From: Cepaea nemoralis
Lineage: Eukaryota > Mollusca > Gastropoda > Stylommatophora > Helicidae
Assembly: GCA_014155875.1 (NCBI GenBank)
Contig: JACEFZ010015108.1
Span: 186,001-250,000, forward strand
Length of the DNA: 64,000 bases
Reading direction: 5' to 3'
The notes beneath the pieces were generated by a model. That model did not search any database, had not been told where the DNA came from, and worked only from the letters and a program-made list of their open reading frames with translations. The first letter of the stretch is position 1; every line of letters begins with the position of its first letter. A program made the translations under genes and the position numbers. Below, in pieces: positions 29,206-42,008 of this stretch.

Positions 29206-30109
29206 ATATATGTGGGGGGTGTGTGCATGTGAGTGTGTATGTGTATATATAACTAAAACCTGTCTCAATTTTTTTTCATTTTTTGACTTGGTCGACGAAC
29301 ATTTGTATCTGAACTTTGTGTTTCTGAACTGTTTATGTAAAATGATCCTTGAACCACTGCTTCAAAAACATTACAAATTGTACAAAATCTTTATCAAATA
29401 AGGACATACCTTAACTCTGGACTACAGGTTGCTACAGAATGACACTGGTGTACATAAAATTGTTGCAAAGACCATTATTGTTTTTCATGGCACACAATGT
29501 TTAGCAGAGATAGTAAATGGCTTATTCTACATTTCTCTATGTCAATCATATAGTGCCTTGGGTGAGAGTATGAATACAAGTTGAATGAGAAGTATTGATT
29601 TAACCCCAAAAGCAAGATTGCCGGGCAGTTTTCAGAACTTTGACCAATATTTTTTTTTTCTTTCTTTGAATAGAATATTTGTGTACAGCTATATGTTCCT
29701 TTAGCCATACATATTTGGAAAGGGAATGGGACAGGCGGTTCTAAGTAGCTGATTGTGTGTTTATTGGCACCAGAGCTAACAAAAATATGTATATTTCAGA
29801 CGTAAAATAAAATTTTAGATACCATCCACAGACAATTAAAAACAATGTTATGGCTTTTCCTCTCTCTTCATATTAAAAAAGAATATGTACATTTTCAGAA
29901 AATATTTAGTTTATCTTCTTTTACGAGAGGAGTGCATCACACCTAGTTAAGTACCTCAGAGGTCAGTGTCTTTGTGTTTGTATTAAAGGGTGGATACGAG
30001 AGATTAGATTGTCTACTTCCTCTAGACACATTTCATCCAAGGTAACAAACTATATCTACCCATAGGTAGGTTTTCTGTCCTTAACTTTTGCCAGAACAGC
30101 AGCCTTATG
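29206..30109. other. Intergenic, no feature recognised
   Basis: AT-rich sequence without supported genes or named repeats apart from short T runs. Confidence 0.4.
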
Positions 30110-31380
30110 GTCTCATCATTATCATGTACCTTGGTGTAACTGTTCATATCTATCCACAGATCTCAATCCTTGGTGTTCTGGGGCAACTTTACTGATGACC
30201 TTCCTTCATACCACCATCTTAGTCCATCTAGCATCATTTCTCTCTGTTTGCCTCTTCTTCCACTGATATGTTTAGTGATCACAATGTTTTCCAATGCCCC
30301 TCTTCTCATTGTACCACCAAAGAATTATGTTTGTCTCTTTCTTATAGTAGTATATAATGTTCTACTTTCATTAGTCTCTTTCTTATAGTAGTATATAATG
30401 TTCTACTTTCATTAGTCTCTTTCTTATAGTTGTATATAATGTTCTACTTTCATTAGCCGCTTCCAGGCAATCATTGTTAATTACTCTGGTAACCAGTCTA
30501 AGGTATTCATCTCAGAAACCACACCACCATAGCTTCCAAACTCTTCCTAATTTGTTCATTGACGTTTCTCTGATTAACTGCCATACAGCAAAACTGGTTC
30601 CGTATAACATTTCAGTATTCTATTTGTGACATTCAGTGATATTGCATAGGGTACTTTTCATTTTCTGAAATGCATCTTTTGACCTATTCTGATCTTAATC
30701 TCTGTCATGCATATTCAATCTCAGCTGTGATTTCCCTTAGGTTTTTAAATGTTTCAACTTGGTTAATAATTTTCCCTTCTATTGTTATATCCCATTTTGG
30801 TGTTATCTTTTTCTTTGATATAACCATCATTTCTGTTTTATTGTCATTCAAGGAAAGTCCTTTTTTCACTCTCTATTACTAATGTTTAAAATTTATAGAT
30901 CTTTTATGTTGTTATTTATCAATACTATGTCAACTGCAAAGTGTAGATTGTTTATATTAAAACCTCCAACTTGTATTCCTGACCTCTCTTTTATCTCTGT
31001 CATTATTACTTTGTTGTACAGATGCGGTGACAAAACGCATCCTTGTTTGACACCCTGCATTATCTGTTCATAACTGCCTCTTTATTTCCCATGGTAATTA
31101 CTGCTACTTGTTTCCAGTAAATATTCTTTGTCTCTCTGAGATCTTTCCCAGCAGTTTTAATATCTTTCAACATTTTGATATTTCATAATGCCTTGCTTTA
31201 TCAAATAATTTGGTATAATCTATAAAGCACAAGTATGTGTCTTTCTGTGTCTCCATTGATCTCCCAAATAGTGTCCATAACGTGTATATTCCATTATTTG
31301 TTACTTTACCTGTTACTCTACTAGCCTCACACCAAAAGATGCCAGACATTGTAAAGGCTCAGGTGAACTGACTGCCATTT
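30110..31380 (-). mobile_element. LINE-c fragment, antisense, long
   Basis: The right part (- strand) reads CFIDYTKLFDKARH near 31195-31250, the motif A region (FIDYTKAFD in related elements), with the catalytic aspartate of motif A retained. The left part matches the 27800-28320 copy. It therefore spans most of reverse transcriptase to the C-terminus, but stops and frameshifts are frequent. A 41-bp unit is repeated three times at 30342-30460. Confidence 0.8.
30342..30460. repeat. 41-bp tandem triplication inside LINE-c
   Basis: CTTATAGTAGTATATAATGT with TCTACTTTCATTAGTCTCTT occurs three times almost unchanged, while the LINE copy at 27800-28320 has it once. It therefore arose after insertion. 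Confidence 0.85.
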
Positions 31381-31447
31381 TGTCAGACACACAAACTAAA
31401 ACTGTCTTCTAGAGAATTCGCAAATAACAATAAGACCCCCTGTTACT

Positions 31448-31620
31448 CATCTCATCATGTTCCTCTTGTACCTTGCGGTGTCGAGGTGAAGTATAAACAG
31501 CGGGATTGTGCCAGCTTATGGGCTTCATGTATCGATATTCCCATGGACTCTGTTATTCCCTGCATCCATCGTTTACGTGGTCGGCCTCTTCCTCTGCTTC
31601 CCCCTGTTACAAATACAGAT
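31448..31620 (-). mobile_element. LINE-d 3' end
   Basis: Matches 40500-40680 (CATGTTCCTCTTGTACC.TGCG, TATAAACAGCGGGA, TTCATGTATCGATATTCC). On the - strand it encodes the GRGRPRK-type C-terminal region; only the last part remains. Confidence 0.7.
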
Positions 31621-31779
31621 AATCAAGAATTAGTAAAGGAGCAGTTGGCGTATAGTGTCCAGGTTGGGTTGTTTATAAATGGTACATAAATATGATATTA
31701 GAACTAGTGTCTCCAGAAATAAAAGTATAAAAGACACAAAGTATAAGGCAACTTTACAATTAACAATTCTCCCGTGTGT

Positions 31780-32375
31780 TGCCGGGGCCCATAAGGGAAG
31801 CAAAGAATAGCAACACTGCAGCCTACCACGCATTTCATAAGAGGTGACTAAGGAGGCTTGATGGTTCCGTCGCCCTGCTACTGAGTGAGTGCGTGGTGTG
31901 ACAGTGTGAGCTGTGAGTTTCGTGTGAAATGCTTTTGAATCTGCCCGAGGGTTTTTGGAATGTCACTGCATGTTCGGAGCGATGGCAGATGGCTATGTCC
32001 CAGAGTTGACCGGTTTTTGCCTTATGCAGAAATGCGTGGCTGCTGGCCTTCTGGTTGACTGCCACTACCATTGACGATGAACTGTATTTCGTGGACTGTG
32101 TGGGTGAACATCTAGGAAACATCCAGATGGGAAAATGACTGCAGATTCCATCAGAAATGAACTGGGTGTTTTGTGGGGGACTATTGTGTTGACATTCTGG
32201 CGGCAGCATTATGCACAGTGTATCTGTACGGGCTGTTGTTTGTCGAGACTCCTGTCTTTTCCACTTTTCACATTGGGCAGTAGGGAGCATTTTGTATGAT
32301 ATTCACTGGCACAGGAACGGAGCATAATGGGGATGACCCGTTGCTGTGAAGTTGGAACTGCGACTAACTAACTAA
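31780..32375 (+). repeat. Repeat with (ACTA)n tail
   Basis: A GC-richer block ending GCTGTGAAGTTGGAACTGCG then ACTAACTAACTAAC. Its end is shared with 2982-3060. The microsatellite tail suggests the 3' end of a non-LTR element or its SINE partner, but no protein motif was found. Confidence 0.55.
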
Positions 32376-33024
32376 CTAACAATTAACAATTATGGAAGAC
32401 AAAGGATATTGCGGTGAGACGCTTCATAAGCAAACACCAGAAAAATATAACCACAGAGAAGACACTACAGTGACTACACTAAGTTATAATAACTGAATGA
32501 GAAGAATGGAAAATATGAAGAAATGTGTGCTACTTATCTCAGAATCCCAGAATGTGAAACACCACAATTTTCTGTAATTATTTTGTAACATTGCCTTATA
32601 TTTTGTTTAAAAAAATATTATTTACATTTACCAAGCTTTCCTGTTGTTCAATTAATTTTATTTCTGAAATAACAGGAATTTTAATATGTTTTTCTTCTGG
32701 AAGAATCTTTTCTTCTTCTTCTGGTAGAATCTTTTCTTCTTCTTCTGGTGCTCTTTATACCTCATTGGAGCATAGGTCCTCTACCAACCAACATCAAGCT
32801 GTTGTATCTTTTGCTGTATTCTGAAGCTCCCTCCATGACTTCCCAACATTACTTATCTTTGTCTCTAATTATCTTCTGTTTCATTAACACTGAGATAAAG
32901 GAACTGGTAGAACATTGTTCATGTCCATAAGATATCTTCACAGATTGGTCTGTGATGTACAGTTCAAGGTCAGCATGAGCATACACAACATGTAGGATGG
33001 AGAAAACAATCAAAGAGGATACTA
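32376..33024. other. Intergenic, no gene recognised
   Basis: Contains a direct duplication of TTTTCTTCTTCTTCTGG.AGAATC (32690-32745) and nothing coding. Confidence 0.4.
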
Positions 33025-33775
33025 GCGCATCCTAGACAACTGTATCAAGCCTGACCATGATATATTGTGTTCTTGACAACTGTATCAAGCCTGACAATGA
33101 TATATTGTGTTCTTGACAACTGTATCAAACCTGACCATGACACATCGCATCCTAGACAACTTTATCATGCCTGACCATGACACAGCATCCTAGACAACTG
33201 TATCAAGCCTGACCATGACACAGCGCACCCTAGACAACTGTATCAAGCCTGACCATGACACTGCACATCCTAGACAACTGTATCAAGCCTGACCATGACA
33301 TTGCACATCGTAGACAACTGTATCAAGCCTGACCATGATGTATTGTGTCCTAGACAATTATATCAAGCCTGACCATGACACAGCGCACCCTAGACAACTG
33401 TATCAAGCCTGACACTGACACTGCACATCCTAGACAACTGTACCAAGCCTGACCATGATGTATTGTGTCCTAGACAATTATATCAAGCCTGACCATGACA
33501 CAGCGCACCCTAGACAACTATATCAAGCCTGACCATGACACTGCACATCCTAGACAACTGTATCAAGCCTGACCATGACACTGCGCATCCTAGACAACTG
33601 TATCAAGCCTGACTATGACACAGCACATCCTAGACAACTGTATCAAGCCTGACCATGACACAGCATATCCTAGACAACTGTATCAAGCCTGACCTTGACA
33701 TAAAGTGTCCTAGACAACTGTATCAAGCCTGACCTTGACATAGTGTGTCCTAGACAACTGTATCAAGCCTGACCA
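33025..33775 (+). repeat. 40-bp minisatellite, about 18-19 units
   Basis: The unit is CCTAGACAACTGTATCAAGC followed by CTGACCATGACACAGCGCAT. The first half is almost constant and the last ten bases vary (ACACAGCGCA, GTATTGTGT, CACTGCACA), some variants recurring in blocks. A CRISPR array was considered and rejected. No coding potential. Confidence 0.95.
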
Positions 33776-34984
33776 ATAAGGTGGCCACTGCCTCCAGAAC
33801 ACTTGCATGGTCAACAGAGCAGAGAGCCACACACACAACAGTCATATCTGTCTCCGTGAACATGCTACAGAAAATAGCGACCAGCAGTCTCTGCTTCGGA
33901 TAGACATCGGAAGTTGCATTACTTACCTGTAAAAGGTAATGAACGCACATACAAGCTGGCAAACAATGCACCAATACAAATGAAAAGAAACATGGAATGG
34001 CTGATATAATCAATGCTGTACAATGATGATATTCTAAGTTAGGTGCTAAAATACATTTCTGTTGACTTTCATAAATGCCCTAGTGCTATGGAAGCTCCCC
34101 CTGCCTTTTGTATTATTTTAATATCTCCGTCTGTTCCCCCGTCTTTGTCTCTACTTGAAAGAATCTCACTGGATAAACATTGAACATATTAAACCTATGA
34201 CAAACTTCTGTCTTGTGACAAAGTATGTTCTACGACTGTATGAACAGCTTGCGCATATTGTGGTGATTTATAACATTTATATTTGTTGAGACATGTTATA
34301 TGTTACTGTATGAGTGTATGAGTTTTGTATTTTTGTAGCATAAATTTTGTACTTTTGTATATATATCTTACAGTTTGTTGTTCCATCAATCAGAATCTTG
34401 AGTATTGTGTGCTGCCTTCATATGTTTAGGCTCATAAGCGTGGAAGCCACAGGAATAAATAGCTCAAACACTGTTTTCTTAAATGATCCATGTCCATTTC
34501 TGGCAAGTGGGTGTAAATTGTACCAGATGCTTGTAGAAATGTTAGAGAAATGAAATGAACACTGACTTTCTTCCAGATTTGTTAGATAAATATTTTATTT
34601 TTTCAATAACTTGATAATTTAACGGTTTTGTTTTTTTTGGAGAAGGCATTATTGCTTTATTAGTATGTCTAAACCTCTTCTTCTAAATCTATCCCTAACT
34701 CCATTTGTGGGCCATCAGGTTGCCATTATAGATACATATGCAAAGGTCTTTCATTGCTCTCTAACTCATTACTGCCTAGCTAATCTTTAATGTGACTGAC
34801 TGCTCCAAAATTTCTTGTCTGTCTGTTGTTTTTTGTGTGCTTCATTGCAGAAGATCATAATGTGCTCATCTGTTGGTCCTATAATGGGTTTGGATTTGGC
34901 TGATAATACCTGTCTGAGCCTGGAAACGTCTGTTACAACAAAGGCACAGGAATGTTGACTGTCAATCAGACAGGGATACTGGAC
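33776..34984. other. Intergenic, no feature recognised
   Basis: Low-complexity AT-rich sequence. I looked for exons and found no supported frame with splice sites. Confidence 0.4.
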
Positions 34985-35275
34985 TTTTCATTTTCATATT
35001 GTGTGGCAGGAGTTGGAGTAGTTAGTGCACCTGCCTGCCAGAACAGTGGCATGAGTTCAATCCCTCTGCATACGCATGATTATTGTTTCCAACCAGTATG
35101 GCTCTGGGGCCAACCTAGCCTCATAAAAATGGGTGCCATACAATTTTCAAAATTTTCTGAAAAGAAATGGTTATGAGGAAGGGAACTGGTCAACTCACCT
35201 CAATTGTTATGGCCTAGAATATGTTGTAGAAGAGCCAACACTTTAAACCCCAACAGCAGTATCTACTAAGAGATT
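34985..35275 (+). repeat. SINE-H copy
   Basis: tRNA-like head on + (GAGTAGTTAGTGCACCTGCC as A-box region, ATGAGTTCAATCCC as B box), then GGCTCTGGGGCCAACCTAGC, GAACTGGTCAACTCACCTCA and a tail ACCCCAACAGCAGT. Family shared with 16761-16945 and 52295-52580. Confidence 0.8.
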
Positions 35276-35553
35276 ATGTTTACTCGTATTGTACAGCAAA
35301 CCTGCAATGTAGTTTCTCAATTCTGAACTATTCTAAAGCAGTATCAGTTTTCAAAGTCAGTAGAAAATGTGTGAAGTTGAATGAGTGTTCTCAGTTTAAA
35401 TCTTATCTTTGAACGTGCTTGTGGCATGCAGTCTGTCGGAAAATGCATGATACAACATGACATTTTGACTTGTTTTATAGACACTCCAGAATATAATATA
35501 TTGTATATAAGAAGCCATTCTTTACATTTTGTTTACCTAACAATACATGCAAA

Positions 35554-36036
<483 letters not shown>

Positions 36037-36200
36037 TTATGAGGCATTCTTCATAACAGAAGATGGAAGATGTATTCAAGAAATTAAATGTAGAATAACC
36101 CAAACAAAAACAGCATTTCACAAGAAGAAGAATACTCTGTGCAATAAATATTTGTCATACAAGGTGAGAATGAGCTATATTGGGCCATTTCTGAGTTGGA
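36037..36200 (+). pseudogene. LINE-c-like polymerase fragment
   Basis: The + frame reads FFITEDGRCIQEIKCRI then TQTKTAFHKKKNTLCNKYLS, corresponding to the ITSDGRCLEEIRTRI segment after the YLG motif in LINE-c pol. About 50 residues without a stop; both sides are lost. Confidence 0.8.
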
Positions 36201-36584
36201 AGTGAATCACGGACAATTAACAGACCACTGAGGAATTATGTGGGAGCTACATACATGTGGTATTATAGACAGATTATGAGAAGTTAACTCACAAAGAGAA
36301 CTAGTTACTCGCATCAATAGAAGACCACAGTTGGCAATTCTGCAATAAAAATGTATACTTCACCTACACCAATCAGGCCTCTTCATGTCAGATTGGGAGA
36401 TGAGTTTTAAATAATTATTTTCCCAGTGTAACTCAAAGAATATAACATGTAGCAACTTACACATACATATCAATAATGTATGTAATGAAGGCATATTGAG
36501 GTCACAATATTAAGTCCATATTCTTCATGACCCCATGTGGTCTTCCTCAATTGTCTGGTATTTAACTAAATTTGTGGACAATAT
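36201..36584. other. Intergenic, no feature recognised
   Basis: No gene or repeat supported. Confidence 0.35.
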
Positions 36585-37090
36585 TTGTGCTGTCTGTTTA
36601 CAGCAGAGCTGTGATATTTTCACCTTTCAGCCGATGCTTCAGGCTTCTTTCTGATATTTGTTGAACAGGTTAGTATTCCCTGAGTAATTTTGTGGGATAT
36701 TCCAAGATATACTCTCTTAATGTGGTGATGCATCTGATCCATCCACAAGGGATGCATCCCACCAGGTCCATCTGAAACAGCCGCATGCAAGCCTTTCAGC
36801 TCTCAAGCAACAGCAAGGGCAACACCTAGGCATTTATCAGCATCCAAGAATCCTTCCATTACTGCATAACACCTAATGCTCTGATTTGGGCTTACCAAAG
36901 GAATCATCACATCCTGCACATGGCTGCTTAGCCTTTCTTTTGTATATAGGACCTCCCGTCAGTACTTGCCAAACCATTAGAGACCAGTAGGATGCAGTCC
37001 ATGGACATACTGGGACCTTGATGATTTCCTCGCCGAGCAAATTGATCCATGGGTTTGGTACTAGCTGGTCACATTGCCAAATAGGATGTT
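36585..37090 (-). mobile_element. Chimeric rDNA element, body and tail only
   Basis: On the - strand the order matches the copies at 1-2862 and 57965-59135: body sequence (CACATCCTGCACATGGCTGC, CATCTGATCCATCCACAAGG region) followed by degenerate SINE-A (TTTACAGCAGAGCTGTGATA). The 18S and 28S parts are absent, so this is a 5'-truncated copy. Confidence 0.65.
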
Positions 37091-37164
37091 TATTTTCAGA
37101 ATCAGGGATTTCTAATTGGTGTCAATGAGGACCAGCATGGTCCAGGCAGAGCACCAACTCTGGT

Positions 37165-37490
37165 AAATAAAGCAGAGCAGCTTTTGTTTCTTCTTTTTCT
37201 TCTTCTTCTGCGTTCATCCGGAGTTTTTTTCCGGACGTGATTGCATTGTGGCTGTTTACAGCAGAGCTGCATTCTTGCTCTATTAGGCCAACACGGCCAA
37301 CTTCTGTGGGTGTTTATTGACCGGTTTAGCCTTTCTGGGTATTTCAAGGGACAATTGACTCTCACTCGGACGTAGTTGCATTGTGCCTGTTTACAGCAGA
37401 GCTGCAATCTTGTGCCGCTAGTCCAACACATCCGACTTCTGCGGGTGCTTGTTGACTGGGTTAGCCTTCCCTGGTGCTTTAGTTTCATTT
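37165..37490 (-). repeat. Two SINE-A copies in tandem
   Basis: The left copy (37165-37340) has the (CTT)n tail complement and TTCATCCGGAGTTTTTTTCC. The right copy (37350-37490) repeats GTTTACAGCAGAGCTGCA and ACTTCTGCGGGTG without a GAA tail between them. Both run on the - strand. They are either a dimeric SINE or successive insertions. Confidence 0.8.
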
Positions 37491-38700
37491 GCTTGATGAG
37501 AAGGTGGATCTGCTTTGGGCATGTATACTTTGTGAGACACAATGGTACAGTGATGTAGACTTTCCACCTAAAACATTTGCAAGAGTGGCAACTTTACATG
37601 TGGTGTCCAACAAGACATTCCACTGCAGTTGAGTGTCCTGGGTATTATGTCAAAAGCCCTGACACCATCCCTCTGTGCCTTGACTCCACAGAACTGAGAA
37701 AAGTGACTGCCTATAACGGTGGGTTCGAGGCAGGGTGGGCCCCAGACCATCACCACTTGGCACTACTTCACAGTACTAGCACCAGTTTACTTTCCTTTAA
37801 TTAGTGACTTCACAAAGCAAGTTACATTGCACATTTTTGTCAAGCCTGAGGACCAGTACTTTGGATTTCAACAAGGTTTTTCAGAATTGTTTTCCCTAGC
37901 CTTTGATTGATTGATTGGTTTAGGAACTGACATCACAGCATTCGGGACATTCCCATAAGCGCTCCGTCCCCATCCTCAGCAGCCAGCGAAGAGTTCCAAC
38001 ACTAATAGTTCCAGTAGCAATCTGATTATATGTCCGTCTCGCCTTTCCTCTGAGCGTCGAGCGTCACCTTTGTCCTGTCTACCTACAAGGTTGTTGTCTC
38101 TTTCTTTGCCTGGTTTCTGTTTGTCATCCTGCCCGGCATTGAAGACCCAGTCAGTAGCTACATCGTTGTCAGCACAGCTCTTGAAGTCACTGGGCCACAC
38201 AAGACCCTCCACTTCCAGGTGGGAACACAGAAGAAAGATGCCCATATACTAAATCCCTTTTCCAGGGAGTGGGCAATACAAATTCTGACAATGAGGGCTG
38301 TACTCGTTACATTTACAGGTCTCTTCTATAATAGACAAATTTGCTGGGTTAAAATGTAATGTAAATATCAGTACTTTATCTGCTCAAAGATTCTGGAATA
38401 TATTCATGACTATTCACTTTGCTGGGATAGCGGGCTGAAATATGTTTCATTATATCTTTACTGTTTTGGATGTACATGTCTTATTTCATCATGTCTATTA
38501 ACCAGCCATTGCAGTTTTGGTAATACCTTATGTTTCAGAAGAAAGATACTAAAATGGCACTAATTGTTTGGTATCCAAACATGTTTGAACGGCCATAGTA
38601 TACTTTGTGGCATGATGTAGACCACTGGTTCTCAAGTGATGCAGCATCCGTGGGGGCCAGTCTTGGGTGGAGATAGCCTGAGACAAGAACATTTTACAAA
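37491..38700. other. Intergenic, no gene recognised
   Basis: Contains mid-length open frames (about 37577-37804 and 37976-38245) in moderately GC-rich sequence without recognisable motifs or splice sites. They are possibly old repeat sequence. Confidence 0.35.
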
Positions 38701-38960
38701 TGCATACGCCTCTGATAAATAAAGGTGACGTCTATTTTACATTTTACAGGTCACATGATCATGTTATAATGAGCGTTATTCTATGCCATAAATAAGGCAC
38801 TGCTAGGAGTTGTTTAGCTGGTGTATGAATTTTTTTCTTATCAATAAAGGTACTGCTACAGTTTATGAATGTTTATATCAGTGAAGGTACTGCTAGCAGT
38901 TATTCACTTTATGAATGTTTACATCCATAAAAGCACTGCTATAGTCCATTCAGAAATGAG
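38701..38960 (+). repeat. Degenerate tandem repeat, about 55-60 bp units
   Basis: Units contain AATAAAGG.ACTGCTA followed by GTT...TTATGAATGTTT. The same pattern occurs at 41040-41225, so one array may have been split by the sequence between them. Confidence 0.65.
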
Positions 38961-39839
38961 TGCTGCCCTTATTCAGAATCAGTTTTTTTGAAAACTGTCT
39001 GTTGCATCGTTATGAAATTTTTCCTGCCATCTTATATTTATTCCCACCCAAGGAATATGTTTTTCAAAGGCAACTTACGTCATGGAAAGTGGTGACATTT
39101 CTTTGATGTTTTGGCGAAAAACTAGTGAATTCATGCTAACAAACTTGTTTTACAGTAATGCCTGTAAATTCAGGTGACAACACAAGGCATATCCAGATTT
39201 GTATGGGAGTGGGTGCAATGACTACTCTGCTGAGACGGAACATGATTACCTGTTTTGCATGACGAATAGTTGTGAATGTAGTGGGCTTCCTTCTCAACGG
39301 CCAAGGTGTTGGTCCTCTTTCAATTGAAGTTTATAGATTGATTTGTAAGTTTGTGTTGTGTCCCCTCATTTGATGTTTGTTCTCACGTTTCTTGATTTGC
39401 CACATGTCAGTTTCCACAGCAGTATTACTCTTCTGTTGGTATTCAATGAGTTTAGTGTGTGTTTTTTTTTTTCAATGCCAGTTTGTCACCGTTGAGAGCT
39501 TACGGAATTGAAAATTCATCACTGGAATACAAACTGTTACCATTGACAAATTGTATTGTTTGTTCCGATGCTGTAATGTTAAGGGCCTGCAATTCTTCTG
39601 AATAGTTGGAGCAAAAATATCCCAGTAGGTGTGCATGTGGATTAATGTTTGCGATCTGCCCAGACCTTAATCTGTGTCAGATGATTCCAGTAGGTTGATG
39701 ATTGCTCTCGGTTGCATACAATTCAATCCATCCTTTCTCCAATAGTCATCTTCCTCTTTCAACACACAGTCCTTACTTTTTTCCCACTAACTTTTAACAA
39801 TATTTAATAGCGCAGACTGGGTTAGTATCTTGATGTCAG
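38961..39839. other. Intergenic, no feature recognised
   Basis: No supported gene. Confidence 0.35.
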
Positions 39840-40205
39840 ACAATTTATATTGGCTCCTAAATGCGGTTGCTCACAAATGATATTTATACCTCCATTGTAC
39901 TTTCTAAACGCGAAGCCTAATGTCCTTATAATTTTTCACAAAGTTGTCTTGGATAGCTTTATCCCTTTGTTCTTTCTCAACCAAACCCTAAGTTTTCTTA
40001 CAGTCACTGTTTCTTTGGTGTTCAGCACTTTTATAATAGTTTGCCTTATGACATCCTTGTCAAAGCTGTCTACAATTGCCTTTCTACCTACCGTTTGCTT
40101 ATTGCATGGTGGTTTCATTCCAGATTCCTGCACCCATCGATGAAATAACCGTTTACTCAAACCCAATGCAAGCACTGCTCTTTTCTCGGGATTTGTAATA
40201 GTATA
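39840..40205 (-). pseudogene. Transposase helix-turn-helix fragment (Tc1/IS630-like)
   Basis: The - strand frame has GLSKRLFHRWVQESG, VTVRKLRVWLRKNKGIKLSK and, after a stop, KIIRTLGFAFRKYNGG. This is the winged-helix segment that precedes the DDE_3-type catalytic domain in some IS630/Tc1 relatives. No catalytic part follows, so it is a dead fragment. Superfamily assignment is from motif resemblance only. Confidence 0.65.
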
Positions 40206-40499
40206 TGAAACAGTTTCCTGTGATCAGCTTCTTGATAAAAATATATGTACAACTTCATAGCAATGCTTTGAAATGTACAAAATATCACATTAAATCCCAT
40301 TCAACAATATTCACACATTCAGATGTTAGCGATAAATGGTAAGATTTATAACAATAATCACGTTTCTTTAAAGCCACCACATTGCTGACAACACCTCTGA
40401 ACACTCCCGTTCCACTACGCGAGGTGTTTGTTATAAAGTCATTCTCGTGTACCACGAGAAAATTAACTATTGAGCGCTGATATTTCTGAGTGAAGATGT
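40206..40499. other. Intergenic, no feature recognised
   Basis: Nothing supported between the transposase fragment and LINE-d. Confidence 0.3.
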
Positions 40500-40890
40500 A
40501 ATCTCATCTCATCTCCTCATGTTCCTCTTGTACCATGCGGCGTCGCGGTGAAATATAAACAGCGGGAGAGTGCCCACTTATGGGTTTCATGTATCGATAT
40601 TCCTATGGACTCTTGTTACTCCCTGCGTCCATCATTCACGTGGTTGGCCTCTTCCTCTGCTTCCTTCTGGTCTATACATCATTGCTTGTTGTGGTATACT
40701 GTTAGTTGATAACCTACTTGCATGGCCAAACCATTTGACTTGCTGCCTTCTAATAAAATCTAGTGCAGCTACAACCCCCACTTTAGTCCTGATTTCTTCA
40801 TTTCTGATCTTATCTCTTCTTGATACATTCACTGATAATATTCACTTATCTCTGACCCGTAAATTATATACCGCATATAAACAAACGTTG
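40500..40890 (-). mobile_element. LINE-d 3' fragment
   Basis: The - frame encodes RRDKIRNEEIRTKVGVVAAL and RRQQVKWFGHASRL, then PEGSRGRGQPRE, the C-terminal end of a non-LTR pol protein distinct from LINE-a, -b and -c. The 3' end on this strand runs into GATGAGATGAGAT, a short GATGA tail. It is related to 31448-31620. Confidence 0.8.
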
Positions 40891-41039
40891 AAATCTGCTG
40901 TACAATCTCCAGAACAATTTTTGTGTGTGTGTTGGGTAGACATAATGATAAGTTTATATGCTAAATCTCATAATTTTCCCTCAGTTGGTTACTGAGATAT
41001 GGATTTTTATAAAAGGGCAACCAAATGTGAATGGACTAT

Positions 41040-41225
41040 ATATAGCAGTTGTTTAGCTGGTTAAGGAATGTAGTTTTTGCTAATAAAGGCACTGCTGGCA
41101 TTTAATTGGTTTAGGAATGTATTTTTAAAACATCATGATCATTAAAGGCGTTGCTTGGAGTTATTTAGCTTATTATTGAATGTATTTCTTAGCAATAAAA
41201 GTGTGATGCTAGCAAATGTTCAATA
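41040..41225 (+). repeat. Degenerate tandem repeat, second block
   Basis: Three diverged units with GTTTAGCTGGTTAAGGAATG and AATAAAGGCACTGCTGGCA-type sequence, as at 38701-38960. Confidence 0.6.
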
Positions 41226-41230
41226 TGACA

Positions 41231-41382
<152 letters not shown>

Positions 41383-41761
41383 AGGCAGGGAATAATGTCC
41401 CTCAGTTTCTGCTTGATAAATATTAAAGACAGGAAGTATTCTTAGTTATATAACCAGCCACTGTGCATCTGCTTTCTGCATGTTTAGGAAACAAATATAA
41501 AAGCATATTTTGAGGTGGTATAAAAGTGAAACTAGACATAAAACTTATAACTGTTATCTGTAATTTCTAAAATCCCTCAAGAAATCTTGCCATCTACATG
41601 TCAATGTTGTTTTTCACCCCTTATATTAACCGTCTTCCTCAGCCTTGCAAGACTGCCTGCTATAAACAAGGTTTGTTTCCACATTTTAAACTCAGCACCT
41701 CCACATTGATTTCTATATCATGTCATCTTTGTTTTTGTGTCATTTATCTGAAGTTTTGAAA
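41383..41761. other. Intergenic, no feature recognised
   Basis: No gene or named repeat supported. Confidence 0.35.
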
Positions 41762-42008
41762 TTATATAACCATCGCTGTGGCGAAGAGGTTGTGAATGCA
41801 ATTCGTAATCCATCATACTGCGTTTGAAACACAGCTGCGGGCAGTTTCAAATGGACTGCCTTGCACTGATTTTCATACAGTGTTATGAGTGCTGGTCGTT
41901 AAGAAAGCAATAGCAAACTACTGAATGTAAACTTGCCAAGAAATCATAAACAGCCACAAAAATGCTGGGGTTGACTGCAGCATCCTGTAAAGGATATGCA
42001 ACTAACTT
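41762..42008 (+). repeat. SINE-B, + strand copy
   Basis: tRNA-like head (ATCGCTGTGGCGAAGAGGTT, then GCGTTTGAAACACAG), body with AGCAATAGCAAACTACTGAA, tail GCATCCTGTAAAGGATATGC followed by AACTAA. The insertion-prone motif is intact here. Confidence 0.85.

Noticed and set aside
33025..33775. CRISPR-like alternation of constant and variable segments
   Set aside because: Spacers would be only about ten bases and recur; the genome is eukaryotic; no cas genes. It is a minisatellite.
37102..37542. 146-residue - strand frame
   Set aside because: It spans two tandem SINE-A copies and their GAA tail; the apparent internal repeat is the SINE duplication.
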